Shown one piece after another: positions 1-12,431 of a stretch of 64,000 nt of DNA (its first letter is position 1; each line of letters opens with the position of its first letter). The position numbers were made by a program, and so were the translations under genes. The stretch lies in contig VWZS01004853.1 in assembly GCA_013397075.1 (NCBI GenBank), forward strand, positions 62,001-126,000. Direction: 5' to 3'. The DNA comes from Rhabdornis inornatus. Taxonomy: Eukaryota; Chordata; Aves; Passeriformes; Rhabdornithidae. The notes beneath the pieces were generated by a model. That model had not been told where the DNA came from. It searched no databases and worked only from the letters and a program-made list of their open reading frames with translations.

Positions 1-922
1 CTTTGGAACATCTCTAGTATATCATGTACCCATGTTTGCTTCTGCTACTGCTTTTCATTTCTTGATACATATATATATAATGCTGACTTGCTCAACTGCC
101 CTTCGTTAGAATTTTATACCATACTTATTTCTGTACTGATTTATTCTTTCTCTCAAAATAGAATAAATTTGTTGCTGCAGAAGTTTACCTTAAAAACCGT
201 ATCTTGCTATTGCTCAGGAAGGCAAGTACATCTTTGAACATTGGTGTAGGAACTCCAAATCAGTCTTTTAAATTCAACAGAAAAATGGAGGCAGAGGGTT
301 TGAGAATGTTAGCATAATTTTTTAATGTAAGTTTTTCTTCCATGCATGCTTATCCTGCTTAGGACAACTTTAGTTTTATCTAATTTTAAAAGTTTTTAGT
401 GCTTATGTAGGTTTGTAAATTTCTATATGTTTATCTAGAAAATGTTCTCCAATTACAAACTTCAAATGTTCAAGTTTGAATTTTGTAGTTTTTCTTTATT
501 GGGAACAAGGCTGTACATTACTGATCTAGTTTTTGGAATACTTTTCAGTAATTACTATGCTTTTTATACTTGCTCCGAGATGTTTAAAAACCAATCAGGT
601 TTTTAACAAATCAGGTTTAACACAAATATTCTTGAAACTGAGTTCACAGCTTTTGTATCTATTGTCTTCTGTATTAAAAGCCTACTGTGTTTTGTATAGG
701 CAATAAACATGTTGTTTGTTTTTGGGTTTTTTTGTCTTGTTTTTCACTTTAGTGAGAAGTAGTCTTTCAGAGTCTTTTTTCCTGGTGGAGCATGCAGAGA
801 GAGTTTTATTCAAGTACTTGCTTTAAAAATGTGTGATACAGAAAAAATAATATAGATGGGAAAATGTGCCAGTTGCCATTCTTCTTTGGTGTTGCTAATT
901 TACTCCCTGGAATCAGTTTCCT

Positions 923-990
923 GATCAACCTTGTTGCTCAGGGCTTCGTCCAGTCAGGTCTTGAAAAGCTCATATGACTTCTCTGCAAAA
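923..990 (-). mobile_element. Old CR1 LINE fragment (3' region, antisense)
   Basis: The bases around 935-965 (TTGTTGCTCAGGGCTTCGTC, then CAGTCAGGTCTTGAAAA) match the pattern found in the reverse complement of avian CR1 3' regions, where a ...GGTTGCTCAGGGC... block is followed by a block ending in CTTGAAAA. Flanking similarity fades quickly, so the ends are approximate. The element is truncated and has no coding capacity. The identification is from remembered consensus. Confidence 0.55.
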
Positions 991-3900
991 TTGTCTGGAG
1001 CACCAGTTATGCTGAAAAGCCTATTTCTGTAAAAGCAATTCCTGAATGGCATTCAAAATAATTAATATGCCTCTTAATATTTGATGAGCATTTTTGCAAG
1101 TGTAGCACCTAAGTTTGGTTAATTTCTTTTCCAGCATACTTAATAAAGGACAATCATGAGGAGAAAAATGTGGTGGTTTTTTTAATGTATTTTATTTTAA
1201 AAAAAAAGGGCTTTCTTATTCTTCCTTTTCTTTTTTCTTCTCCTTAAATAATTGTTTAGGATTAAAGCAGTGCTTGTTACTCACTTGTTACTCTGCTCAG
1301 CAGTTTCATTATTTCTGTCAATATAAATTCTAAGGTGGATCTTGGAAAAATAAACAGAAAATTTAAGTTCTTTATTTATCACAAAGCTTCAATTAAGGTA
1401 TAGCTCAGTGGGCCTCACTGACTTTTGATAAGGCTTTTTGTGGGCTTTTCCCCTTGCCTCCTGCTTCATTTGAACATTTGTTCTCATTCTATTGCCTGAC
1501 TAGAGAGGCATGTTTCTCCTGCAGAGCTTTGTAGACCATACCTAATTGTAGTGACAAATGACTTGCAGAATGCCTAGATGCCTTGTGTTGTTCAATAATG
1601 TGGAACATCTGAGGCACATCTACCAAACAGACCCCAGAAGATGGAAATGCTAACAGGGACACAGAAGAGCTGCTTAATCTGTGAAGTGGGAAAGTGTCTG
1701 TCAGAGGGGAAGAAAACTGTTGAACCTGTCTGATAGGACTTACTTTCCCTAGGATTCTGGGGACTTGGTGCTTTGGTTTTTTTTGGAGGGTTTCCTTTTC
1801 AGGCAGCATTCAACATTCATAAATTTTCTGTTTTCAACATTTTGTAAAGTTTTTTCTTTTTGAACTTATTTTCTGGCATGAAGAACAGTTATTTATCTTG
1901 ATAATGAACCATAAATTTTAGTTAGTTTTTTTTTTCTTTTGACCACATTTTAAAAAATGTAATCTGATTGTATATTGAGCATAATATACAAGGCACTACC
2001 TTTAGGTGTTTAACACCTAAAGTGAAATCCATTTAGCCTTCAAAGGGGCTAGACCTGTGGTGACTTTCTTTTAGCAGTCTCACGTGCATCAGCAGGAAGA
2101 TGGTGAAGAACTCTGTATGCTAACTAATTTTGCTCTTGTTTAAAATTGCAGTATTACAGCATTTTTTAATATGCATATATACACATACATATGCAGCTAT
2201 CTGTATCCATATGTATGTTCAACCCTTATTTTTCAATGCTTTTTTTGGTCAGGCAGCTGTCACATATTGGTGTGGAGATGCTGCTGTACTCCATTTGCAG
2301 CCAGCAATTGTTTGCTTGAAAGTAATTCGCTTGGAGAGGTGCTTAATTTAAAAGTAACAGTAACTTCTACATTGAGGCGTAGGGTAACTGTACAAGTTAC
2401 AGTAAAGACTCCAACAGTATGAATCCATAATATATAATGGAATGGAAACCAGAAATCTTTAGGGAACTGGAAAATGCTTATTCCTTGGTTAATAGCTAAT
2501 GAAAACACAGTATGTCTTTAAACAAGACAAGTATGTCAAGGATAAGATAATGTTGTTTTTTTTTTTTTTTCAGAGGTCTAGGTAAAGCACAAGTGATGCA
2601 TCTACTTCTGATGTCTCCTATGTAGCTGCAGAGCTTTCCTGTGGAAGCTCTGAGTTGCCCTCACTTGTGCCCCTGCTCATCAGGGCTTTATACATCTTGC
2701 CTCCCTTGGCCCAGGGCAATTTCCGTGTACAGTGCACCACTGGTCATGAAGCTCTTCCTTAGTAATGCTCTGGCTCAGAAATGCATAATGAAGTGCAGCA
2801 GGCCTCACTTCTGATGCAGAACTGTTCCTTTGATTTGAGCCACTCCTTAAAGAATATAAGGATTCAGTCTAAAACATACAGCAGAGTTAAGGAAGGAATA
2901 ACAAGGTTATGTGAGGAAAGGAGCCTTCTCCCTTTCAGGTGTACTTAGCTCCTATTCTTAATTTTAACCACATTTCATTGGCTCTTCTGTGTGAGTGATG
3001 AAAGCTAATCCTAGCATGGACAAAATGACAGTCGTCACACCTCCTTTATGTTTTTTTTTAAGGAGGAAATAATTCCAGTTTGTAAAAATTTTTGGAAAAG
3101 AATCTTCCAGTCTTTCACTATTACAATTGCCAGTCTTTTATTATTAAAAGTCACATGTAAAGAAAGCACTTAGCTGTTCTTTAGTCTTTCTATTCTCATC
3201 AGATGACTGGAGCATCACTTTTTTTCTTTATATAAAGGAATTCTTCCCTTCCTCAGTGATCATGTTCAGCCAGCTCCTTAAATTTCAATTTCCTCTCTCT
3301 CCTAGAATTAGTTATTCTAGCAGTACATTTAGCGACTGTTTAGTTATTTGCTAATAATTAAAAATTGTTTGATTTCAGACTTAGGGGGTTTTTTCTTCCC
3401 TTCTTACTAGGAACATTTTTGAACTTTAATTTGGTACCTTAGTTGGACCACTGTTTCACCCAAGTATGTTGTATCTTTCCAAATAGGAAATAAGATTTCA
3501 TCTAACATCTAACACTGAAAGTGAGAATTTGCTCTCCTGTGCTCAAAGCCCTGAAACCAAAACCTCACTAAACCTAAACTATATCTGCTCTCTTTCATTT
3601 TAGAAATTCTAAAAGTACAAATTCTCTGCATATTTTCTTGTTTCCTGTTAAACATGAATGACATTTTGCAAATGTTTATGTATTTAGAGCCACAGTACTG
3701 TGGTGGCCATAGGCCCATGTGGAATTCTACTGGGAGCATCCTCTGCAGTATACGGTATTTTCGTTGTTGTTGCTGATTTTTTTCCTCCTCCTTAAAACAG
3801 GAGAGAATCTTATGTTAATTAGAAAACAAAACAAAACCCACCAAAAGGCTTCTCACTTTGATCAATGGAAACAATATCCCATAGCATTCTATGCTTGCTA

Positions 3901-6900
3901 TAGAAAAAGGGGATACAAAATTTACATGGAATAATTGCTTGAAATTATTAGCAAGTATTCATGTGATGTGTTACTCTGGTAATACTCAGTCATGTACTAT
4001 CTGATAAGTAAGTTCCTTAAGTATCAAATTTTCTCCCTGCCTTGATTTTAATATAATTATTGTGTGTCCCCAATGAGGGGAAGGAATCTTGCTCAGATCA
4101 GGAGTGAATTTGTTTTCCTTTGATACAGGTGCGCCAATCTTTCTATAAGCCATAAATGTTGAAGGCTTCAGCCCTGAGTACTATACTACAACGACATTTA
4201 GTGTAGGGTTGGGGCTGTTTCCTATTCAAATCTAATTGCATAGTTCTGGCAGCAGCATTTATTCTTTCTGGTTATGTTCAGATTATCAAGTGGAAATGCA
4301 TTCAAGTTATTAAGTAAAAAGAAGGGGCAAAGACATTTGTATTGCACAAGAATTGGAGTGCTGTTGCTTTACTCTGAGGGAGGTCTTTCATTTATGATTT
4401 AAATAGGAATACTGCTTTTAAAAAAACTAAACTTAGGTATTTTCAATTGAGGCATCTTGTAATGCTTTAGAGATTATTATTTCTGTCTTTGACATAGAAA
4501 AGAAAGGAGAAGGTTTGAAGTTCTGTCCCAACATATATGTGAGCAAACAGAGGATATCTAACTTTTTAAAATAATAATCAGTTAGGAAGATAGATACAAT
4601 AGTTTTAACTACCTCTAGGTAATAGTAACTTTCTGAAGTCTCACAGACGGCATTTCTCTGTGAGAAATAATTTGTTCATCAACTTGATTTAGCTACTGTT
4701 GCACAAATGGTTTACAAATACCTAACTTAAGAAAATGAAATACTTATTTTTTCTGTGACTATTTTAATATTAGTCCAGAAATCTTGATCTCTATTGGGAC
4801 ATCCTTCTTTTGACATGGTGGTTTTGTTATGAGAAAGAGATGACATTATGAAATTCTATATAGGAGGACTATGTATTATGTGAGATTTATAAATCCACTG
4901 CTCCTCAGCTAGTATAATAATATAATTGATATATTTATATTACATTAATTATATATTAATTTATATTTCACACCATATGTAGTGTTTCAGAGTTTTAGTA
5001 GTATGGTGTGTGCAACAGAGCCTAAATTAGTAGAGACTTCAGCATGTCAATCCACATGAATGGACTTGGGAATGCAGCCACTCAGGTGGGTTGGGTTTTC
5101 TTTCAAGTAGGTTGAATACTAGTTTCTGTTTTGCCATGTAGATTACACTTCCTGTGTAATGTTTCAGGAACCCAGTTAATTTTGGAAGAGAAGAATGAAA
5201 ATAGATGGGACGGATGAATGCTATGTAAATCAAGACAGAACCTGGATTTAATGCAGGCATTGAGAGCTTTTTCATTGCTATTGCAAACGGAGCTTATACT
5301 ATGAATTCATTTAGCATGTTGGTTTGTTTTTTTTTTTTTTTCTTAAGTAATAGGAGCTATGGAGAAAAGTCACAGTGAAAAAAAGGATAATGATAGTTCC
5401 CCCAAGTCGGTAGCATTTTAAACATACCTGCCTTGTAGAAAATCTTAAGCAATAAACTGCAGTTATGTTAGGCTTGGTAAGGGAAGCAAGATAAGTGTGC
5501 TGTATACAGTTTTGGGATTGGAATGAAGGTTAATTTGAAGGGAATATAAATTCCCTTGCCATTTGACTTTTATGATTTCAACGTGATTTTAAAAGTTGGC
5601 CAAAAGCTGGCCTTCAAACATGAGGAAATTTTACAGATGTATACTTTTATGTAGTGCTAGAGAAACTCTAACAGAGACTGCGACAATGGTTGTAAAAATC
5701 ATCAACTAAATAGCCCAAATATTTGTTTAAGAAGTACATGTTGACCCACTGTTCTTGAGTAATTCTGGAAATATACGTGTGTTTGGTGTCTGGCTATCAC
5801 TTACTGTCTATGTTCTGGCTGTTCTATGCATTAACAACTGGCAACTCTTGTTTTTCTGTAAAGCACTTAGAAAGCTTTCGGTAAAAGTTTTCAGGTCTTA
5901 ATTCTTTACAGATCCAGTTTCACAGCAGTGTTGCCATTGTTGTTCTGGCAATGAACCTTTGGTTTTAAAACGTTGCTTATTTTAACGTCCTTTATATACA
6001 GATATCAACATCAAGATTGTTATCATTCGCTTTGATGATAAGAAAAAAAAATCTGACCACGTCTGTTGTTAGGGGATTGTGTAACGATGTCTTCTCTTGC
6101 TGTTTCTCCTTGCGTGGAAATGGGTATGGTTCAGATTATGTACTGCTGCAGCTTTTTAATTGAAGAAAAATCTGCCAGTGGGAGAAATTCATAGGTTTGG
6201 AAGAACTTGTGCGATATATCAGTACTTAGAACAAGCTAGAGTTTAGCAGCAGGAAGCCCAGATCCTTATCCTGACTGAGGATTGTAGAAGCTGTGGGGTA
6301 GACAATACCTTGATCTTCTCAGGAACTCCTAATGAGTTCAGGAAAGCATTGTATTCTTGCATGTGGCCTCAAGATAAGAACAGTTAAAACTTAATACATA
6401 AATGATAAAAATCTGGGGGCTTTTCTATTAAGCAGAATAATACAGTATTCAGTCAGTTAACACAACAGTTTTATGTTCAACTGCTGGTGGATATATTTTG
6501 ACAGATACTTGTATATTTTTTCCATACTAATGCTAGATAATCAGAGCCAAACTCTGAAACTTCCCCCTCAAATCATTCCCGGAAATTTGCAAACTTCCAA
6601 AGAAAAAGCCCCTCAACTTTCTCCAAAAGGATATCCAGCCCCCATATAAAGCAAATAAATACAACCTACGTGATTGAAAGAAAAGGGAAACTGTAACAGA
6701 AACTGACTGTTGTTTGTTTCTTTCATTTCTCGGAAATAGCTAGGTGTGTCTAAGAAAAGCATGGGGATAACCTAAACTATACACATTTTTATGTTAAGAA
6801 AAGCAGTAAACCAAAAGTATAGAAAGGTTAAATGCTTTAATTTTAAAAGTATTTTGTATGCAAAATAATAGCTACAACAAATTTGCACTGATACAGAGAG

Positions 6901-7989
6901 AATTTATTGCAAAATTGTACATTGATTCGTCCCTGGTTGGGTTTTTCCTGTGACATTACATTAGTTGAACCGAACCAAGGAAACCAAGTACCTTAGGAAT
7001 TAACTGTAAAGTCAAGTGTAAATTATATAAAGGATGGCCTCTTAAATATATTTTTGAAGTTTGAAATAGACATGGAAAGTTGATTCCTTTAAATATGTTA
7101 GGTCCTTACAAGTGGTTTGTGCAAACTGCCAAAAGAGGAGATGACTCCACAGTATGACGAATACACTGTTATCTCCCTATGCGTGTGTTTTTCTAGGCTA
7201 TGTACTTTTTTCACAGCTATGTGACAGTTGTAGTTCTGAAGCAAAAAGGCTTGCCATTAAAAAGAAAGGCAGCATATACAGAGGAAGAAGCAGGGTTTGT
7301 CTGCCTATGCAGGCTTTTGTGTGAAATTGAGTGTCCTACTATTTGCCTAGCAGGTATAACATGGATGTCCAGTACCCACTACTCCTCATGAGTTTAATGC
7401 AGGTGTGTTCATTTATACCTGCAGGCTGGATGGTTTGATTTCTAACTATTGCTTTAGTTTGCTTTCAGTTGTCTATCTCATATCTTTTAACTTTTTTGGT
7501 AAGAGTAGATTCTTTTCATTGGGATAAGACAAACTATTACAAATAGTCTTACAAATTTGTCTTCTCTTCTAAGCATCAAGAAGAAACTTCCTGTACTTGG
7601 GTTTTTCTCCTAAGTATTTGGGTGTTCTTGTAGTTACTCTATTTTCTTAGCAGATTTGCTTCCACATGAAACAGTGATGTCAGGTTGAAATGAGGATGTT
7701 GGTGAAAATAGTCCTGTTTATTTGGTCCATACTAATGCTGTGTTCACTATGTTTTATATGCTATGTTCAGTATGGGACACATAGTTAACACCCTTAATCT
7801 CAAGGAATATTGATGTTTCTTGAAGAGATGCAAATGGAGAGGGACCACTTTGCATCACTTGGCCCACTCGCTCTTTCAAAAGGCAAAACTTGCACCCTTT
7901 TTATACTGCTGCGTCTTTCCTGTTGAAACACCTTTGGTGATGCCTCCAGTACCAGTGTCGCAGCAGGAAGCATACTTTTGCTTTGTAGG

Positions 7990-8104
7990 TTTTTGTTTTG
8001 GTGAGGTGTTGGGGTTTTTTGCAGGGGAATGTTTGTGTTTGGTTTTTTTTGTTTGGTTGGTTTTTGCTTGTTTGTTTTTTGTTTGCTTTTGTGTGTGTGT
8101 GTGT
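7990..8104. repeat. T/G-rich low-complexity tract ending in (GT)7
   Basis: About 115 bases made almost only of T and G, with TTTG/GTTT blocks and a clean GT dinucleotide run at 8091-8104. It produces apparent reading frames rich in Phe/Cys/Val on one strand and Lys/Gln/Thr on the other, which are composition artefacts. Confidence 0.85.
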
Positions 8105-8214
8105 CCTTCTGTCCAGTTAACATGGTCCTGTTGCTGAAAAGCTGAGAGAAAGCACAGAACCTGTGTGCTAATAGATGTGCTCACCAAATAGCAGTGTTCC
8201 ACCTGAAGGGGAGA

Positions 8215-8257
8215 TCATAGAATCATTTAGGTTGGAAAAGAACTTTAAACCTCCAAG
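8215..8257 (-). mobile_element. CR1 LINE 3' terminal fragment
   Basis: The + strand reads ATCATAGAATCATTTAGGTT followed by GGAAAAGAACTTTAAA. This is the reverse complement of the very common avian CR1 3' end, whose last bases are ATTCTATGAT-type octamers. Only about 43 bp remain recognisable before the similarity stops, so this is a severely 5'-truncated copy, or one cut by the sequence that follows. The orientation follows from the terminal octamer lying at the left edge. Confidence 0.7.
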
Positions 8258-8439
8258 GTTTGGAGTGTGAACTTCCACTTTGCTGGCATAGGAATGCCTC
8301 CATCTGCATCCTCTGCCAGCGTGGTTGTTCCAATGGCCAGATTTCCAGCATGGCTGTTGAGGAATACGTTCCTCCCATGTTGCTTGGTGTGCAGCTCTGC
8401 GGAGCCAGGAGCCCCAGGCAAGAGGACACGAATTGCCTG

Positions 8440-8790
8440 ACCTTTTGCACAATGAAGGGCGCGGGGACCTTTGGTGCCAGCCAGGGGACCGAACGCTCAG
8501 AGACACGGCTGCCAAGGACTCAGCTGGAAGACCCCAGATTTCCCTAGACTGTGTGGGTATAAACGCGCAGGGGTTCCTTTGCTCAGGGTCCCTCGGAGAC
8601 ACCAGCTCCAGCTGTTATTTTGTGATTTAATTATTGTACCATGATTAAATTATCTTAAGAATCTGGACGTCTGAAACTGCTGTGGGAACCCTGATATAAA
8701 GCCTATAGGGAAACCTCGTCTGACTGTGAGTGTGGTGTGTGCACCTGCGAAGGTGCCTTAATCCCAGCTCAGGTGGTGCCATGGTAGCTG
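8440..8790 (+). mobile_element. Candidate solo LTR fragment of an endogenous retrovirus
   Basis: The block has the order expected of an LTR. A TATAAA lies at 8558-8563 in a GC-rich context. About 25 bases later comes a pyrimidine/G segment that could start R, and then an ATTAAA polyadenylation-like hexamer at 8644-8649, followed by a region that could be U5. It abuts the CR1 end on its left and is more CpG-rich than the DNA further left. I see no clear TG...CA ends or target duplication and no retroviral coding sequence beside it. It could instead be unique sequence shading into the adjacent CpG island. The edges are approximate. Confidence 0.3.
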
Positions 8791-8794
8791 GCAG

Positions 8795-9215
8795 GCAGAG
8801 CGGCTCCCGGATGGGCGGACGGGGAGTTTCCTTAACATGGCTGTATTTTGGAACACGTGTTCCCACCGTGCTAAGCAAGCTCCCTGAACTTGTTGCCTTC
8901 TGCGGGGAGCCGTGAAATCGGGCGCCGTTCTCTTTCCTGTACCAGGGTGGTCTGTGCGGCACCGACGGGTTAAAACCAAGCCCGCTGTGAGGGCCGGGCC
9001 GGGCCGGGCCAGCGGCTCGGGGCCAGGCGGAGGAGGGCGCAGTCCGGCCTCAGGCCGCGGGGGGGCGCTGCGGGCAAAGCCCTCCGGGGAGGGCGCGGGG
9101 CTCCCCTGGGCAGCCGCGCTGTTCCCGCGCCGCGCCTTGCGGGATCCCGGTGAGACCGGCGGTGCCGCGCTGCCCTCCAGCACCCCAGGATCTCTCTTGC
9201 CGTTTTACGCGTTAA
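8795..9215. promoter_or_regulatory. CpG island, candidate distal promoter
   Basis: About 420 bp of dense CpG and G+C contrasts sharply with the AT-rich flanks. It contains four perfect GGGCC units at 8991-9010, several G-runs and a donor-like site CCG|GTGAGA at 9049-9151 (the GT is at 9150-9151). In vertebrates such isolated islands usually mark promoters. It lies about 19 kb upstream of the FRYL coding first exon on the same strand, so a distal, non-coding first exon of FRYL is plausible. A divergent gene to the left is the other option. The 100-140-codon reading frames on both strands here are GC-driven and not credible proteins. Confidence 0.6.
8991..9010 (+). repeat. (GGGCC)x4 pentanucleotide repeat
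   Basis: Four perfect GGGCC units sit inside the upstream CpG island. Four G-triplets separated by two-base spacers meet the simple rule for a potential G-quadruplex on the + strand, and the array could vary in length between individuals. Confidence 0.9.
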
Positions 9216-12200
9216 ATATAAAGAAATAGACCTTTAAATAGAAAAGAAACCTTTGCCCCTCTCCCACAGCAGGTAGGGCTGGGCTGGCGTTTCTCTGGTA
9301 CGGTGGGGTAGTTCTAGAAACATTTCGTGTTACAAAGCTGCAGGTTTGCAATGCACCCTTGCTCAGGAAAAGACCTGTCAGATGGTGTGTTGTTTATGGG
9401 GCCCTTAGGCGGTCTTCCAAAATTGTGCTTCCCACTATCTTGTCTGGTTTATAATTGCCTTTTACTATTATTATTGCTAATTCTAGGAGTTCTTTGCACA
9501 TGTAAATTCAAGTCACTTGCAGGTAGTTCTCTCAGATATGAATCTTTGTTTTATTGACTGTATTTTGTTTTTTCAGTGTTTCTCATTTTTGGGATGTTCC
9601 TCCATCAGCAGGTTTACCTTCTTCAATGAAATTCCCATGTACATGGTTTTCTATGCACCCCAGCCAAACAGCTAGGCAATTTGTGTTCTGAAAGGTCTAA
9701 TCCAAAGAGACGGTGCTTTGAGAAGAGCTGTTGTGCTGTGATCATTCACTGGGTCTCCCACTATTAGACTTCTGCATGTTTCATGATCTGTTTGTAATCC
9801 CTTCTGATGCAAAGTTCTGCTAATGTGGATTCCTGTTAGTGAGAGGTACAGACATTATCTTGCACAGCTAGTGATATAAACATCAAGAACTGTGGCAGGG
9901 GAAGCCTGAATGAGCTCAGCAGGCACTTCAGTACAAAATAAGAGTCATCCTTTGAGTGTAACAGAAGTGGAATATACATGAAAAGACATCAAAGGACTTG
10001 CTGTAATGCATATAGCAGTTCTAGCTAAGTCTTCTTTTATTTTTGAATTTAGAGGCTCCAGAATAAGAAAGTGTTAAAATATATTGAATAAAACTTTTTG
10101 CCGCCTGTTTTAGTTTTGTTTAAAGATTAATTTAGGTATAACAATTGTAAGACTTCTGGTATGTTTTAAACTGGCAGATAATCTGTAAAACTTGCTCAGG
10201 TTATATAGAACCCATAATTGTACATTGTACTGTTTAAGAAGATGGTAAGAACAAGTGTGAGGGAGGAGTGTATGTGAAATGACATACCAAGGCAGAAACA
10301 TAAGCCTTGTATCTTGCCTTCATGTTTTATAAAATGCTGTTTTCATAGAACGTAACAAAGTATGGAGATCCTGGAGTTAACCTCCAGCTGTCCATATGTA
10401 TATATAAATATATGCATATGTATCCTCAGCTATCTTCTGTAGAAAACTTCTTGATGTTCTTTTCTTAGGAGTCAAAAGCCACCCTGAAGGAAAAATCAGT
10501 GAAAAGCTTTTTGCTACATCTGTTTTGTATAAGCTTTATTAGTTTATCAGGTTTAATCTTGAAATATGATTATGTGTATGGAGGGTGGTTTTTATTGCAT
10601 GTGTTTTGTGTGCCCTATTACTTGAAAGACTGTTGTTCTTTAATTTAGAAAAAGTATAGTTTCAACACCTAATTGTTTTTTAAATTCATGACTAATTCAC
10701 ATATGCAGAATGTTGTGTAAAATGTCACACCTTGTGTGCTTAATGTAAGTGGTGCGCTAGGTACTTGCATTTCACATGTTGACTCCACCCTGAGTCTACA
10801 TACAATAAAACCTCCATAGCGTCGTTAAGAGCACTTTGATACCTAGTTTAAGCCTATCAGAGGGTGTTTTAGATAGGTACAAAGTGAAATATCTGTTTGC
10901 CCCATCTGCAAACTGCAGTTTGGCAGGTGGATGGTTGGAAGCATTCTCAGTCTCATGGAAGCATCTGAATTTCTCTCTTCCCAAATGCTAGGAACTGCAA
11001 AGTAGGTTAGTGGCAAGAATTCAAAGGCAAAAAAAAAAAAATTCTTTAGAAAGTAATGCTGCTACAAATAAATGATGGCTTGAGCTTGCAATGATTCATG
11101 ATTTGTTGTAATCACAAATTGTCTTTGTGGTATCTTTATTACTGTTCTGAAACCCAGTTCTCTGTAATTTTTTTTGTATTGCGGAAAAAATACTGTGAAA
11201 TCATTATAGGGAGAATTTCCTGCTTGAGCTCCCTGCAGGAAGTGGTATTCTTGCAATATGTCTCTTATGATAAGGTCAGAATTTTGTATTTATTTATAAG
11301 GAAAAAATTGTATAGGTGTTTGTATTCATTTACAAGGGGAATTTGGACTAACCTGGGTATCTGGGGATTTTAATGCAGGATTGAATAGAAAAGGCATTTT
11401 CAGTCTATGTAGAACTTGAAAAATGTCTTAGGTGGTAGCTTTAATGAACTTGTACCAACTTTTTCAAGTTGTAGCATTCTGAACCACAGATGTGGCAGTT
11501 GAGTAGGACTGACAACTTAATCCAGTTGAGCAGCCCCTTGTGAGCATTTAATTGGAACTCTGAGAGCTAAAACTTGTTGTGCTGTATACCTTTCATAGAA
11601 TTTCTTTCTTTTTAAGAGCTAAACTGTAGTGAATTTCAGATTAAATACCTTCTTTTGAGGAATGTATAAAAACTATGTTTCATGTGCAGTTTGGGTAATT
11701 GTGTTGCATGCATTCAGCAGTGTCTTGGACACTGTGCTGTCTTCATAAAAATAACAGAGTCTTGCAGACTGCCACTGCGATGTTTGGAGTGAGAATTTAA
11801 TGTTTCCTCTGAGCAGTGTGTACAGCCTTTGGTGGTAAATGAGGTAGGAATATTGCCTAGTATCGTGTCTGTCTATCTCCACTCTAAGTGTAGTAAATAA
11901 AAGAATACTTTAAATCAAACAATGATACATATTCCCAATTGTAGAAAGCCTTAAGGAACATTCTTCTTCTATGGTAATTTATTTGTTTTGTCCTTGAGCT
12001 TTCTTCTCCAAATGCAAGTCATCTTTCTGGCTTCTTTAAGCTAAATATAAAACAACGTTTAAACTTCCTGAAATAAAAACAAAAAACTCAGCTAAACCAG
12101 GCATGTATGGAGAAATAGCTCTAGGGATGAAGTGGCTGTTTGGACAAGACAGGTTATTTCTGTACTTATGTAGTTTTCTGGAAGGTGGTGCAAATATTTT

Positions 12201-12378
12201 AAGTGGTAAAAATAGCATCAGAGTCCGTGCAAAACAGAACATAATATATAATAAAAGCTAGTGTTTTCGTAGTTAGTGGCTAAAACTATGTGAGAATGTG
12301 AATGGTGATGTTATACACCGGCTTTAAAAACAAAGTGCCTAAACTTTCTGAATGATAAGTGTTATCTCTCAAATACAG

Positions 12379-12431
12379 ATGAACGCTCTCTGTGCACTTC
12401 ATGAAAATGAAGAGCTATTGAACTCTGTCAG
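12379..12431 (+). other. Exon-like segment (53 nt), unproven
   Basis: An acceptor-like end (TCTCTCAAATACAG) precedes 53 bases that open with ATG and read 17 codons without a stop (MNALCALHENEELLNSV plus two bases), then CAG|GTATGA, a reasonable donor. The GT is at 12432-12433. The peptide matches nothing I know. It could be a non-coding 5' exon of FRYL transcripts starting at the 9-kb island, or chance. There is no sign of a partner exon in matching phase. Confidence 0.2.

Larger units (their letters stand above)
1..8213. other. AT-rich region with no recognised gene
   Basis: This stretch is AT-rich and looks intergenic or intronic. I see one degraded CR1 fragment near 923-990, a run of 15 T at 5327-5341, and an A/T-only-like patch around 4905-4970. 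The longest reading frames are about 106 codons, show no family resemblance and overlap frames on the other strand, so I treat them as chance. I looked for exons of OCIAD1, which lies head-to-head with FRYL in mammals, and recognised none, but short exons could be missed by eye. Confidence 0.6.

Noticed and set aside
1489..1809. 106-codon minus-strand protein
   Set aside because: Not similar to any family I know, no good splice sites or promoter nearby, and no partner exon.
2600..2780. Another CR1 copy
   Set aside because: A few short words (for example GAAGCTCTTCCTTAGTAATG) hint at CR1, but the order and the terminal sequence are not recognisable.
8758..9183. 141-codon Pro/Ala/Arg-rich protein on the minus strand
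   Set aside because: The frame is open because the CpG island has few stop codons. The other strand is open too, and there is no domain.
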